Numbered from the stretch's first letter, positions 1 to 12,400 are shown. The stretch: 64,000 nucleotides of DNA from Hippasteria phrygiana (GCA_037893225.1 JAZGUH010000695.1:620001-684000); one strand, 5' to 3'. A program made the numbers and translations. Notes: generated by a model not told the origin, from the sequence alone.

Positions 1-116
1 TGACAGGCATGGAGCAATAAATAAATGGTAATCTGCACACAGATGGTGGCCGGGAAGAAAATAAACATTGCGAGGTTTGAATTTTCTCCACAAGTGTTAA
101 CTCTAAGAAGCCGCCG

Positions 117-198
117 ATAATTGCAACATGTAGCGCCAGATCTAAGCTATCCATACATGTCAAAATTACTGAATTTGGTTGATATTTCATGCAATTAT
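117..198. repeat. Inverted repeats inside each monomer (example copy)
   Basis: The left arm 117-134 is complementary in three consecutive pieces to segments further right. Bases 117-125 (ataattgca) pair with 190-198 (tgcaattat), 126-130 (acatg) with 156-160 (catgt), and 131-134 (tagc) with 146-149 (gcta). The terminal loop of 11 bases contains the palindrome agatct. The bulges are on the right side only (150-155 and 161-189). A competing short hairpin is TTCAT-GCAATT-ATGAA at 186-201. Pairing was checked base by base; whether it forms in DNA or RNA is unknown. Confidence 0.7.
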
Positions 199-217
199 GA
201 ATGAGTAAAGCAAGTCC
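182..217. other. Near-invariant 36-bp segment of the monomer (example copy)
   Basis: Reading through the array, the stretch from atatttcatgc to gcaagt is essentially unchanged in every monomer. The one exception I saw is aaaggaag for aaagcaag near 39785. It contains the TTCAT-GCAATT-ATGAA dyad. Variable sites cluster outside it (4-54, 90-105, 126-181 and the C indel just downstream). Constraint from a DNA-binding protein is one explanation; chance and recent homogenisation are others. Confidence 0.6.
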
Positions 218-232
218 ATACCCCAGGGAATT

Positions 233-463
233 TGACAGGCATGGAGCAATAAATAGAAGGTAATCTGCACACAGATGGTGGCCGGGAAGAAAATAAACAT
301 TGCGAGGTTTGAATTTTCTCCACAAGTGTTAACTCTCAGAAGCCGCCGATAATTGCAACATGTAGCGCCAGATCTAAGCTATCCATACATGTCAAAATTA
401 CTGAATTTGGTTGATATTTCATGCAATTATGAATGAGTAAAGCAAGTCATACCCTAGGGAATT
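233..463 (+). repeat. Representative 231-bp monomer (type ending tcataccctaggg)
   Basis: It is identical in plan to the 232-bp form but lacks one C in the agtc(c)atac segment. It also has T for C a few bases later, giving the perfect 8-bp palindrome ccctaggg. The two changes travel together in most copies. A third, rarer ending, tcataccccaggg (C deleted but no T), occurs in sub-array I, for example near 1141, 1835, 3685, 7617, 13165 and 27044. This copy also carries the unusual ctcagaag (a105c) that marks the repeated 2.1-kb block. Confidence 0.96.
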
Positions 464-1253
464 TGACAGGCATGGAGCAATAAATAAAAGGTAATCTGCA
501 CACAGATGTTGGCCGGAAAGAAAATAAACATTGCGAGGTTTGAATTTTCTCCACAAGTTTTAACTCTAAGAAGCCGCCGATAATTGCAACATGTAGCGCC
601 AGATCTAAGCTATCCATACATGTCAAAATTACTGAATTTGGTTGATATTTCATGCAATTATGAATGAGTAAAGCAAGTCATACCCTAGGGAATTTGACAG
701 GCATGGAGCAATAAATAGAAGGTAATCTGCACACAGATGTTGGCCGGAAAGAAAATAAACATTGCGAGGTTTGAATTTTCTCCACAAGTTTTAACTCTAA
801 GAAGCCGCCGATAATTGCAACATGTAGCGCCAGATCTAAGCTATCCATACATGTCAAAATTACTGAATTTGGTTGATATTTCATGCAATTATGAATGAGT
901 AAAGCAAGTCCATACCCCAGGGAATTTGACAGGCATGGAGCAATAAATAAAAGGTAATCTGCACACAGATGGTGGCCGGGAAGAAAATAAACATTGCGAG
1001 GTTTGAATTTTCTCCACAAGTGTTAACTCTAAGAAGCCGCCGATAATTGCAACATGTAGCGCCAGATCTAAGCTATCCATACATGTCAAAATTACTGAAT
1101 TTGGTTGATATTTCATGCAATTATGAATGAGTAAAGCAAGTCATACCCCAGGGAATTTGACAGGCATGGAGCAATAAATAAAAGGTAATCTGCACACAGA
1201 TGGTGGCCGGGAAGAAAATAAACATTGCGAGGTTTGAATTTTCTCCACAAGTG

Positions 1254-3103
1254 TTAACTCTAAGAAGCCGCCGATAATTGCAACATGTAGCGCCAGATCT
1301 AAGCTATCCATACATGTCAACATTACTGAATTTGGTTGATATTTCATGCAATTATGAATGAGTAAAGCAAGTCCATACCCCAGGGAATTTGACAGGCATG
1401 GAGCAATAAATAAAAGGTAATCTGCACACAGATGGTGGCCGGGAAGAAAATAAACATTGCGAGGTTTGAATTTTCTCCACAAGTGTTAACTCTAAGAAGC
1501 CGCCGATAATTGCAACATGTAGCGCCAGATCTAAGCTATCCATACATGTCAAAATTACTGAATTTGGTTGATATTTCATGCAATTATGAATGAGTAAAGC
1601 AAGTCATACCCTAGGGAATTTGACAGGCATGGAGCAATAAATAGAAGGTAATATGCACACAGATGTTGGCCGGAAAGAAAATAAACATTGCGAGGTTTGA
1701 ATTTTCTCCACAAGTTTTAACTCTAAGAAGCCGCCGATAATTGCAACATGTAGCGCCAGATCTAAGCTATCCATACATGTCAAAATTACTGAATTTGGTT
1801 GATATTTCATGCAATTATGAATGAGTAAAGCAAGTCATACCCCAGGGAATTTGACAGGCATGGAGCAATAAATAAAAGGTAATCTGCACACAGATGGTGG
1901 CCGGGAAGAAAATAAACATTGCGAGGTTTGAATTTTCTCCACAAGTGTTGACTCTAAGAAGCCGCCGATAATTGCAACATGTAGCGCCAGATCTAAGCTA
2001 TCCATACATGTCAAAATTACTGAATTTGGTTGATATTTCATGCAATTATGAATGAGTAAAGCAAGTCATACCCTAGGGAATTTGACAGGCATGGAGCAAT
2101 AAATAGAAGGTAATATGCACACAGATGTTGGCCGGAAAGAAAATAAACATTGCGAGGTTTGAATTTTCTCCCCAAGTTTTAACTCTAAGAAGCCGCCGAT
2201 AATTGCAACATGTAGCGCCAGATCTAAGCTATCCATACATGTCAAAATTACTGAATTTGGTTGATATTTCATGCAATTATGAATGAGTAAAGCAAGTCCA
2301 TACCCCAGGGAATTTGACAGGCATGGAGCAATAAATAAAAGGTAATCTGCACACAGATGGTGGCCGGGAAGAAAATAAACATTGCGAGGTTTGAATTTTC
2401 TCCACAAGTGTTAACTCTAAGAAGCCGCCGATAATTGCAACATGTAGCGCCAGATCTAAGCTATCCATACATGTCAAAATTACTGAATTTGGTTAATATT
2501 TCATGCAATTATGAATGAGTAAAGCAAGTCATACCCTAGGGAATTTGACAGGCATGGAGCAATAAATAGAAGGTAATCTGCACACAGATGTTGGCCGGAA
2601 AGAAAATAAACATTGCGAGGTTTGAATTTTCTCCACAAGTTTTAACTCTAAGAAGCCGCCGATAATTGCAACATGTAGCGCCAGATCTAAGCTATCCATA
2701 CATGTCAAAATTACTGAATTTGGTTGATATTTCATGCAATTATGAATGAGTAAAGCAAGTCATACCCTAGGGAATTTGACAGGCATGGAGCAATAAATAG
2801 AAGGTAATATGCACACAGATGTTGGCCGGGAAGAAAATAAACATTGCGAGGTTTGAATTTTCTCCACAAGTGTTAACTCTAAGAAGCCGCCGATAATTGC
2901 AACATGTAGCGCCAGATCTAAGCTATCCATACATGTCAAAATTACTGAATTTGGTTGATATTTCATGCAATTATGAATGAGTAAAGCAAGTCATACCCTA
3001 GGGAATTTGACAGGCATGGAGCAATAAATAGAAGGTAATCTGCACACAGATGTTGGCCGGGAAGAAAATAAACATTGCGAGGTTTGAATTTTCTCCACAA
3101 GTT
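1254..3103 (+). repeat. 8-monomer HOR, 1850 bp, copy 1
   Basis: This copy matches 3104-4889 at offset 1850 (six 231-bp plus two 232-bp monomers). Both copies carry the a164c change (caacatt). Copy 1 alone has ggttaatatt (g181a, at 2495); copy 2 alone has a67c at 4693. The block starts where the site-96 state becomes equal in both copies. Confidence 0.8.
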
Positions 3104-4889
3104 TTAACTCTAAGAAGCCGCCGATAATTGCAACATGTAGCGCCAGATCTAAGCTATCCATACATGTCAACATTACTGAATTTGGTTGATATTTCATGCA
3201 ATTATGAATGAGTAAAGCAAGTCCATACCCCAGGGAATTTGACAGGCATGGAGCAATAAATAAAAGGTAATCTGCACACAGATGGTGGCCGGGAAGAAAA
3301 TAAACATTGCGAGGTTTGAATTTTCTCCACAAGTGTTAACTCTAAGAAGCCGCCGATAATTGCAACATGTAGCGCCAGATCTAAGCTATCCATACATGTC
3401 AAAATTACTGAATTTGGTTGATATTTCATGCAATTATGAATGAGTAAAGCAAGTCATACCCTAGGGAATTTGACAGGCATGGAGCAATAAATAGAAGGTA
3501 ATATGCACACAGATGTTGGCCGGAAAGAAAATAAACATTGCGAGGTTTGAATTTTCTCCACAAGTTTTAACTCTAAGAAGCCGCCGATAATTGCAACATG
3601 TAGCGCCAGATCTAAGCTATCCATACATGTCAAAATTACTGAATTTGGTTGATATTTCATGCAATTATGAATGAGTAAAGCAAGTCATACCCCAGGGAAT
3701 TTGACAGGCATGGAGCAATAAATAAAAGGTAATCTGCACACAGATGGTGGCCGGGAAGAAAATAAACATTGCGAGGTTTGAATTTTCTCCACAAGTGTTG
3801 ACTCTAAGAAGCCGCCGATAATTGCAACATGTAGCGCCAGATCTAAGCTATCCATACATGTCAAAATTACTGAATTTGGTTGATATTTCATGCAATTATG
3901 AATGAGTAAAGCAAGTCATACCCTAGGGAATTTGACAGGCATGGAGCAATAAATAGAAGGTAATATGCACACAGATGTTGGCCGGAAAGAAAATAAACAT
4001 TGCGAGGTTTGAATTTTCTCCCCAAGTTTTAACTCTAAGAAGCCGCCGATAATTGCAACATGTAGCGCCAGATCTAAGCTATCCATACATGTCAAAATTA
4101 CTGAATTTGGTTGATATTTCATGCAATTATGAATGAGTAAAGCAAGTCCATACCCCAGGGAATTTGACAGGCATGGAGCAATAAATAAAAGGTAATCTGC
4201 ACACAGATGGTGGCCGGGAAGAAAATAAACATTGCGAGGTTTGAATTTTCTCCACAAGTGTTAACTCTAAGAAGCCGCCGATAATTGCAACATGTAGCGC
4301 CAGATCTAAGCTATCCATACATGTCAAAATTACTGAATTTGGTTGATATTTCATGCAATTATGAATGAGTAAAGCAAGTCATACCCTAGGGAATTTGACA
4401 GGCATGGAGCAATAAATAGAAGGTAATCTGCACACAGATGTTGGCCGGAAAGAAAATAAACATTGCGAGGTTTGAATTTTCTCCACAAGTTTTAACTCTA
4501 AGAAGCCGCCGATAATTGCAACATGTAGCGCCAGATCTAAGCTATCCATACATGTCAAAATTACTGAATTTGGTTGATATTTCATGCAATTATGAATGAG
4601 TAAAGCAAGTCATACCCTAGGGAATTTGACAGGCATGGAGCAATAAATAGAAGGTAATATGCACACAGATGTTGGCCGGGAAGAAAATAAACCTTGCGAG
4701 GTTTGAATTTTCTCCACAAGTGTTAACTCTAAGAAGCCGCCGATAATTGCAACATGTAGCGCCAGATCTAAGCTATCCATACATGTCAAAATTACTGAAT
4801 TTGGTTGATATTTCATGCAATTATGAATGAGTAAAGCAAGTCATACCCTAGGGAATTTGACAGGCATGGAGCAATAAATAGAAGGTAAT
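3104..4889 (+). repeat. 8-monomer HOR, 1850-bp unit, copy 2 (1786 bp kept)
   Basis: This is the second copy of the 1254-3103 unit. It diverges at 4890, where a33 replaces c33. It overlaps the 1387-bp duplication that follows, showing that two rounds of amplification used different register and length. Confidence 0.78.
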
Positions 4890-4911
4890 ATGCACACAGA
4901 TGTTGGCCGGG
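3525..4911 (+). repeat. 6-monomer HOR, 1387 bp, copy 1
   Basis: This matches 4912-6298 and onward to 6460 at offset 1387 (five 231-bp plus one 232-bp monomers). Both copies share the otherwise rare a67c change (accttgcg) at 4693 and 6080. That change is absent from the older 8-mer copy at 2843, so this duplication is younger than the 1850-bp one. Confidence 0.82.
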
Positions 4912-6460
4912 AAGAAAATAAACATTGCGAGGTTTGAATTTTCTCCACAAGTTTTAACTCTAAGAAGCCGCCGATAATTGCAACATGTAGCGCCAGATCT
5001 AAGCTATCCATACATGTCAAAATTACTGAATTTGGTTGATATTTCATGCAATTATGAATGAGTAAAGCAAGTCATACCCCAGGGAATTTGACAGGCATGG
5101 AGCAATAAATAAAAGGTAATCTGCACACAGATGGTGGCCGGGAAGAAAATAAACATTGCGAGGTTTGAATTTTCTCCACAAGTGTTGACTCTAAGAAGCC
5201 GCCGATAATTGCAACATGTAGCGCCAGATCTAAGCTATCCATACATGTCAAAATTACTGAATTTGGTTGATATTTCATGCAATTATGAATGAGTAAAGCA
5301 AGTCATACCCTAGGGAATTTGACAGGCATGGAGCAATAAATAGAAGGTAATATGCACACAGATGTTGGCCGGAAAGAAAATAAACATTGCGAGGTTTGAA
5401 TTTTCTCCCCAAGTTTTAACTCTAAGAAGCCGCCGATAATTGCAACATGTAGCGCCAGATCTAAGCTATCCATACATGTCAAAATTACTGAATTTGGTTG
5501 ATATTTCATGCAATTATGAATGAGTAAAGCAAGTCCATACCCCAGGGAATTTGACAGGCATGGAGCAATAAATAAAAGGTAATCTGCACACAGATGGTGG
5601 CCGGGAAGAAAATAAACATTGCGAGGTTTGAATTTTCTCCACAAGTGTTAACTCTAAGAAGCCGCCGATAATTGCAACATGTAGCGCCAGATCTAAGCTA
5701 TCCATACATGTCAAAATTACTGAATTTGGTTGATATTTCATGCAATTATGAATGAGTAAAGCAAGTCATACCCTAGGGAATTTGACAGGCATGGAGCAAT
5801 AAATAGAAGGTAATCTGCACACAGATGTTGGCCGGAAAGAAAATAAACATTGCGAGGTTTGAATTTTCTCCACAAGTTTTAACTCTAAGAAGCCGCCGAT
5901 AATTGCAACATGTAGCGCCAGATCTAAGCTATCCATACATGTCAAAATTACTGAATTTGGTTGATATTTCATGCAATTATGAATGAGTAAAGCAAGTCAT
6001 ACCCTAGGGAATTTGACAGGCATGGAGCAATAAATAGAAGGTAATATGCACACAGATGTTGGCCGGGAAGAAAATAAACCTTGCGAGGTTTGAATTTTCT
6101 CCACAAGTGTTAACTCTAAGAAGCCGCCGATAATTGCAACATGTAGCGCCAGATCTAAGCTATCCATACATGTCAAAATTACTGAATTTGGTTGATATTT
6201 CATGCAATTATGAATGAGTAAAGCAAGTCATACCCTAGGGAATTTGACAGGCATGGAGCAATAAATAGAAGGTAATATGCACACAGATGTTGGCCGGGAA
6301 GAAAATAAACATTGCGAGGTTTGAATTTTCTCCACAAGTTTTAACTCTAAGAAGCCGCCGATAATTGCAACATGTAGCGCCAGATCTAAGCTATCCATAC
6401 ATGTCAAAATTACTGAATTTGGTTGATATTTCATGCAATTATGAATGAGTAAAGCAAGTC
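4912..6460 (+). repeat. 6-monomer HOR, 1387-bp unit, copy 2 with overrun
   Basis: I saw no difference from copy 1 up to 6460. There the ending changes from tcatacccc to tccatacccc and the 2.1-kb block begins again at 6477. Confidence 0.8.
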
Positions 6461-6473
6461 CATACCCCAGGGA

Positions 6474-9400
6474 ATTTGACAGGCATGGAGCAATAAATAA
6501 ATGGTAATCTGCACACAGATGGTGGCCGGGAAGAAAATAAACATTGCGAGGTTTGAATTTTCTCCACAAGTGTTAACTCTAAGAAGCCGCCGATAATTGC
6601 AACATGTAGCGCCAGATCTAAGCTATCCATACATGTCAAAATTACTGAATTTGGTTGATATTTCATGCAATTATGAATGAGTAAAGCAAGTCCATACCCC
6701 AGGGAATTTGACAGGCATGGAGCAATAAATAGAAGGTAATCTGCACACAGATGGTGGCCGGGAAGAAAATAAACATTGCGAGGTTTGAATTTTCTCCACA
6801 AGTGTTAACTCTCAGAAGCCGCCGATAATTGCAACATGTAGCGCCAGATCTAAGCTATCCATACATGTCAAAATTACTGAATTTGGTTGATATTTCATGC
6901 AATTATGAATGAGTAAAGCAAGTCATACCCTAGGGAATTTGACAGGCATGGAGCAATAAATAAAAGGTAATCTGCACACAGATGTTGGCCGGAAAGAAAA
7001 TAAACATTGCGAGGTTTGAATTTTCTCCACAAGTTTTAACTCTAAGAAGCCGCCGATAATTGCAACATGTAGCGCCAGATCTAAGCTATCCATACATGTC
7101 AAAATTACTGAATTTGGTTGATATTTCATGCAATTATGAATGAGTAAAGCAAGTCATACCCTAGGGAATTTGACAGGCATGGAGCAATAAATAGAAGGTA
7201 ATCTGCACACAGATGTTGGCCGGAAAGAAAATAAACATTGCGAGGTTTGAATTTTCTCCACAAGTTTTAACTCTAAGAAGCCGCCGATAATTGCAACATG
7301 TAGCGCCAGATCTAAGCTATCCATACATGTCAAAATTACTGAATTTGGTTGATATTTCATGCAATTATGAATGAGTAAAGCAAGTCCATACCCCAGGGAA
7401 TTTGACAGGCATGGAGCAATAAATAAAAGGTAATCTGCACACAGATGGTGGCCGGGAAGAAAATAAACATTGCGAGGTTTGAATTTTCTCCACAAGTGTT
7501 AACTCTAAGAAGCCGCCGATAATTGCAACATGTAGCGCCAGATCTAAGCTATCCATACATGTCAAAATTACTGAATTTGGTTGATATTTCATGCAATTAT
7601 GAATGAGTAAAGCAAGTCATACCCCAGGGAATTTGACAGGCATGGAGCAATAAATAAAAGGTAATCTGCACACAGATGGTGGCCGGGAAGAAAATAAACA
7701 TTGCGAGGTTTGAATTTTCTCCACAAGTGTTAACTCTAAGAAGCCGCCGATAATTGCAACATGTAGCGCCAGATCTAAGCTATCCATACATGTCAACATT
7801 ACTGAATTTGGTTGATATTTCATGCAATTATGAATGAGTAAAGCAAGTCCATACCCCAGGGAATTTGACAGGCATGGAGCAATAAATAAAAGGTAATCTG
7901 CACACAGATGGTGGCCGGGAAGAAAATAAACATTGCGAGGTTTGAATTTTCTCCACAAGTGTTAACTCTAAGAAGCCGCCGATAATTGCAACATGTAGCG
8001 CCAGATCTAAGCTATCCATACATGTCAAAATTACTGAATTTGGTTGATATTTCATGCAATTATGAATGAGTAAAGCAAGTCATACCCTAGGGAATTTGAC
8101 AGGCATGGAGCAATAAATAGAAGGTAATATGCACACAGATGTTGGCCGGAAAGAAAATAAACATTGCGAGGTTTGAATTTTCTCCACAAGTTTTAACTCT
8201 AAGAAGCCGCCGATAATTGCAACATGTAGCGCCAGATCTAAGCTATCCATACATGTCAAAATTACTGAATTTGGTTGATATTTCATGCAATTATGAATGA
8301 GTAAAGCAAGTCATACCCCAGGGAATTTGACAGGCATGGAGCAATAAATAAAAGGTAATCTGCACACAGATGGTGGCCGGGAAGAAAATAAACATTGCGA
8401 GGTTTGAATTTTCTCCACAAGTGTTGACTCTAAGAAGCCGCCGATAATTGCAACATGTAGCGCCAGATCTAAGCTATCCATACATGTCAAAATTACTGAA
8501 TTTGGTTGATATTTCATGCAATTATGAATGAGTAAAGCAAGTCATACCCTAGGGAATTTGACAGGCATGGAGCAATAAATAAAAGGTAATCTGCACACAG
8601 ATGGTGGCCGGGAAGAAAATAAACATTGCGAGGTTTGAATTTTCTCCACAAGTGTTAACTCTAAGAAGCCGCCGATAATTGCAACATGTAGCGCCAGATC
8701 TAAGCTATCCATACATGTCAAAATTACTGAATTTGGTTGATATTTCATGCAATTATGAATGAGTAAAGCAAGTCATACCCTAGGGAATTTGACAGGCATG
8801 GAGCAATAAATAGAAGGTAATCTGCACACAGATGTTGGCCGGAAAGAAAATAAACATTGCGAGGTTTGAATTTTCTCCACAAGTTTTAACTCTAAGAAGC
8901 CGCCGATAATTGCAACATGTAGCGCCAGATCTAAGCTATCCATACATGTCAAAATTACTGAATTTGGTTGATATTTCATGCAATTATGAATGAGTAAAGC
9001 AAGTCATACCCTAGGGAATTTGACAGGCATGGAGCAATAAATAGAAGGTAATATGCACACAGATGTTGGCCGGGAAGAAAATAAACATTGCGAGGTTTGA
9101 ATTTTCTCCACAAGTGTTAACTCTAAGAAGCCGCCGATAATTGCAACATGTAGCGCCAGATCTAAGCTATCCATACATGTCAAAATTACTGAATTTGGTT
9201 GATATTTCATGCAATTATGAATGAGTAAAGCAAGTCATACCCTAGGGAATTTGACAGGCATGGAGCAATAAATAAAAGGTAATCTGCACACAGATGTTGG
9301 CCGGAAAGAAAATAAACATTGCGAGGTTTGAATTTTCTCCACAAGTGTTAACTCTAAGAAGCCGCCGATAATTGCAACATGTAGCGCCAGATCTAAGCTA

Positions 9401-9479
9401 TCCATACATGTCAAAATTACTGAATTTGGTTGATATTTCATGCAATTATGAATGAGTAAAGCAAGTCATACCCTAGGGA
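6474..9479 (+). repeat. 13-monomer HOR, 3006 bp, copy 1
   Basis: This is a direct tandem duplicate of 9480-12511 (three 232-bp plus ten 231-bp monomers). All 13 conceptual translations agree between copies, including the a164c, a99g and a105c markers. Its first 2.1 kb is the block also found at window position 1. Confidence 0.87.
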
Positions 9480-12400
9480 ATTTGACAGGCATGGAGCAAT
9501 AAATAAATGGTAATCTGCACACAGATGGTGGCCGGGAAGAAAATAAACATTGCGAGGTTTGAATTTTCTCCACAAGTGTTAACTCTAAGAAGCCGCCGAT
9601 AATTGCAACATGTAGCGCCAGATCTAAGCTATCCATACATGTCAAAATTACTGAATTTGGTTGATATTTCATGCAATTATGAATGAGTAAAGCAAGTCCA
9701 TACCCCAGGGAATTTGACAGGCATGGAGCAATAAATAGAAGGTAATCTGCACACAGATGGTGGCCGGGAAGAAAATAAACATTGCGAGGTTTGAATTTTC
9801 TCCACAAGTGTTAACTCTCAGAAGCCGCCGATAATTGCAACATGTAGCGCCAGATCTAAGCTATCCATACATGTCAAAATTACTGAATTTGGTTGATATT
9901 TCATGCAATTATGAATGAGTAAAGCAAGTCATACCCTAGGGAATTTGACAGGCATGGAGCAATAAATAAAAGGTAATCTGCACACAGATGTTGGCCGGAA
10001 AGAAAATAAACATTGCGAGGTTTGAATTTTCTCCACAAGTTTTAACTCTAAGAAGCCGCCGATAATTGCAACATGTAGCGCCAGATCTAAGCTATCCATA
10101 CATGTCAAAATTACTGAATTTGGTTGATATTTCATGCAATTATGAATGAGTAAAGCAAGTCATACCCTAGGGAATTTGACAGGCATGGAGCAATAAATAG
10201 AAGGTAATCTGCACACAGATGTTGGCCGGAAAGAAAATAAACATTGCGAGGTTTGAATTTTCTCCACAAGTTTTAACTCTAAGAAGCCGCCGATAATTGC
10301 AACATGTAGCGCCAGATCTAAGCTATCCATACATGTCAAAATTACTGAATTTGGTTGATATTTCATGCAATTATGAATGAGTAAAGCAAGTCCATACCCC
10401 AGGGAATTTGACAGGCATGGAGCAATAAATAAAAGGTAATCTGCACACAGATGGTGGCCGGGAAGAAAATAAACATTGCGAGGTTTGAATTTTCTCCACA
10501 AGTGTTAACTCTAAGAAGCCGCCGATAATTGCAACATGTAGCGCCAGATCTAAGCTATCCATACATGTCAAAATTACTGAATTTGGTTGATATTTCATGC
10601 AATTATGAATGAGTAAAGCAAGTCATACCCCAGGGAATTTGACAGGCATGGAGCAATAAATAAAAGGTAATCTGCACACAGATGGTGGCCGGGAAGAAAA
10701 TAAACATTGCGAGGTTTGAATTTTCTCCACAAGTGTTAACTCTAAGAAGCCGCCGATAATTGCAACATGTAGCGCCAGATCTAAGCTATCCATACATGTC
10801 AACATTACTGAATTTGGTTGATATTTCATGCAATTATGAATGAGTAAAGCAAGTCCATACCCCAGGGAATTTGACAGGCATGGAGCAATAAATAAAAGGT
10901 AATCTGCACACAGATGGTGGCCGGGAAGAAAATAAACATTGCGAGGTTTGAATTTTCTCCACAAGTGTTAACTCTAAGAAGCCGCCGATAATTGCAACAT
11001 GTAGCGCCAGATCTAAGCTATCCATACATGTCAAAATTACTGAATTTGGTTGATATTTCATGCAATTATGAATGAGTAAAGCAAGTCATACCCTAGGGAA
11101 TTTGACAGGCATGGAGCAATAAATAGAAGGTAATATGCACACAGATGTTGGCCGGAAAGAAAATAAACATTGCGAGGTTTGAATTTTCTCCACAAGTTTT
11201 AACTCTAAGAAGCCGCCGATAATTGCAACATGTAGCGCCAGATCTAAGCTATCCATACATGTCAAAATTACTGAATTTGGTTGATATTTCATGCAATTAT
11301 GAATGAGTAAAGCAAGTCATACCCCAGGGAATTTGACAGGCATGGAGCAATAAATAAAAGGTAATCTGCACACAGATGGTGGCCGGGAAGAAAATAAACA
11401 TTGCGAGGTTTGAATTTTCTCCACAAGTGTTGACTCTAAGAAGCCGCCGATAATTGCAACATGTAGCGCCAGATCTAAGCTATCCATACATGTCAAAATT
11501 ACTGAATTTGGTTGATATTTCATGCAATTATGAATGAGTAAAGCAAGTCATACCCTAGGGAATTTGACAGGCATGGAGCAATAAATAAAAGGTAATCTGC
11601 ACACAGATGGTGGCCGGGAAGAAAATAAACATTGCGAGGTTTGAATTTTCTCCACAAGTGTTAACTCTAAGAAGCCGCCGATAATTGCAACATGTAGCGC
11701 CAGATCTAAGCTATCCATACATGTCAAAATTACTGAATTTGGTTGATATTTCATGCAATTATGAATGAGTAAAGCAAGTCATACCCTAGGGAATTTGACA
11801 GGCATGGAGCAATAAATAGAAGGTAATCTGCACACAGATGTTGGCCGGAAAGAAAATAAACATTGCGAGGTTTGAATTTTCTCCACAAGTTTTAACTCTA
11901 AGAAGCCGCCGATAATTGCAACATGTAGCGCCAGATCTAAGCTATCCATACATGTCAAAATTACTGAATTTGGTTGATATTTCATGCAATTATGAATGAG
12001 TAAAGCAAGTCATACCCTAGGGAATTTGACAGGCATGGAGCAATAAATAGAAGGTAATATGCACACAGATGTTGGCCGGGAAGAAAATAAACATTGCGAG
12101 GTTTGAATTTTCTCCACAAGTGTTAACTCTAAGAAGCCGCCGATAATTGCAACATGTAGCGCCAGATCTAAGCTATCCATACATGTCAAAATTACTGAAT
12201 TTGGTTGATATTTCATGCAATTATGAATGAGTAAAGCAAGTCATACCCTAGGGAATTTGACAGGCATGGAGCAATAAATAAAAGGTAATCTGCACACAGA
12301 TGTTGGCCGGAAAGAAAATAAACATTGCGAGGTTTGAATTTTCTCCACAAGTGTTAACTCTAAGAAGCCGCCGATAATTGCAACATGTAGCGCCAGATCT

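Larger units (their letters stand above)
1..232 (+). repeat. Representative 232-bp monomer (type ending tccataccccaggg)
   Basis: This copy defines the numbering used in all entries: base 1 is the t of tgacaggcatgg. It has 91 G or C bases out of 232. It carries one AGATCT (138-143), two ACATGT (126-131 and 155-160) and one GTTAAC (96-101). Its end reads agtccataccccaggg, with the extra C that makes it 232 bp. This ending dominates sub-array II and is the minority form in sub-array I. Confidence 0.97.
1..2105 (+). repeat. 2.1-kb block, copy 1 of 3
   Basis: This block matches 6477-8581 (offset 6476) and 9483-11587 (further offset 3006). Shared rare markers tie the copies together: aaataaatgg near 20, 6496 and 9502, and ctcagaag near 337, 6813 and 9819. 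The copy diverges at 2106, where g24 replaces a24. The left end is cut by the window edge. Confidence 0.85.

Noticed and set aside
40..56. CENP-B box, prompted by the ccgggaag segment at 50-57
   Set aside because: The required TTCG and A at fixed distances upstream of CGGG are absent on the plus strand. I found no matching pattern on the minus strand in the common monomer. The private gaatttcgtt at 50179 is a single change and does not complete the motif.
452..464. Telomere-like or telomere-derived repeat from ccctaggg
   Set aside because: The motif occurs once per 231-bp monomer and is not itself in tandem. It arises by one C to T change from ccccaggg.
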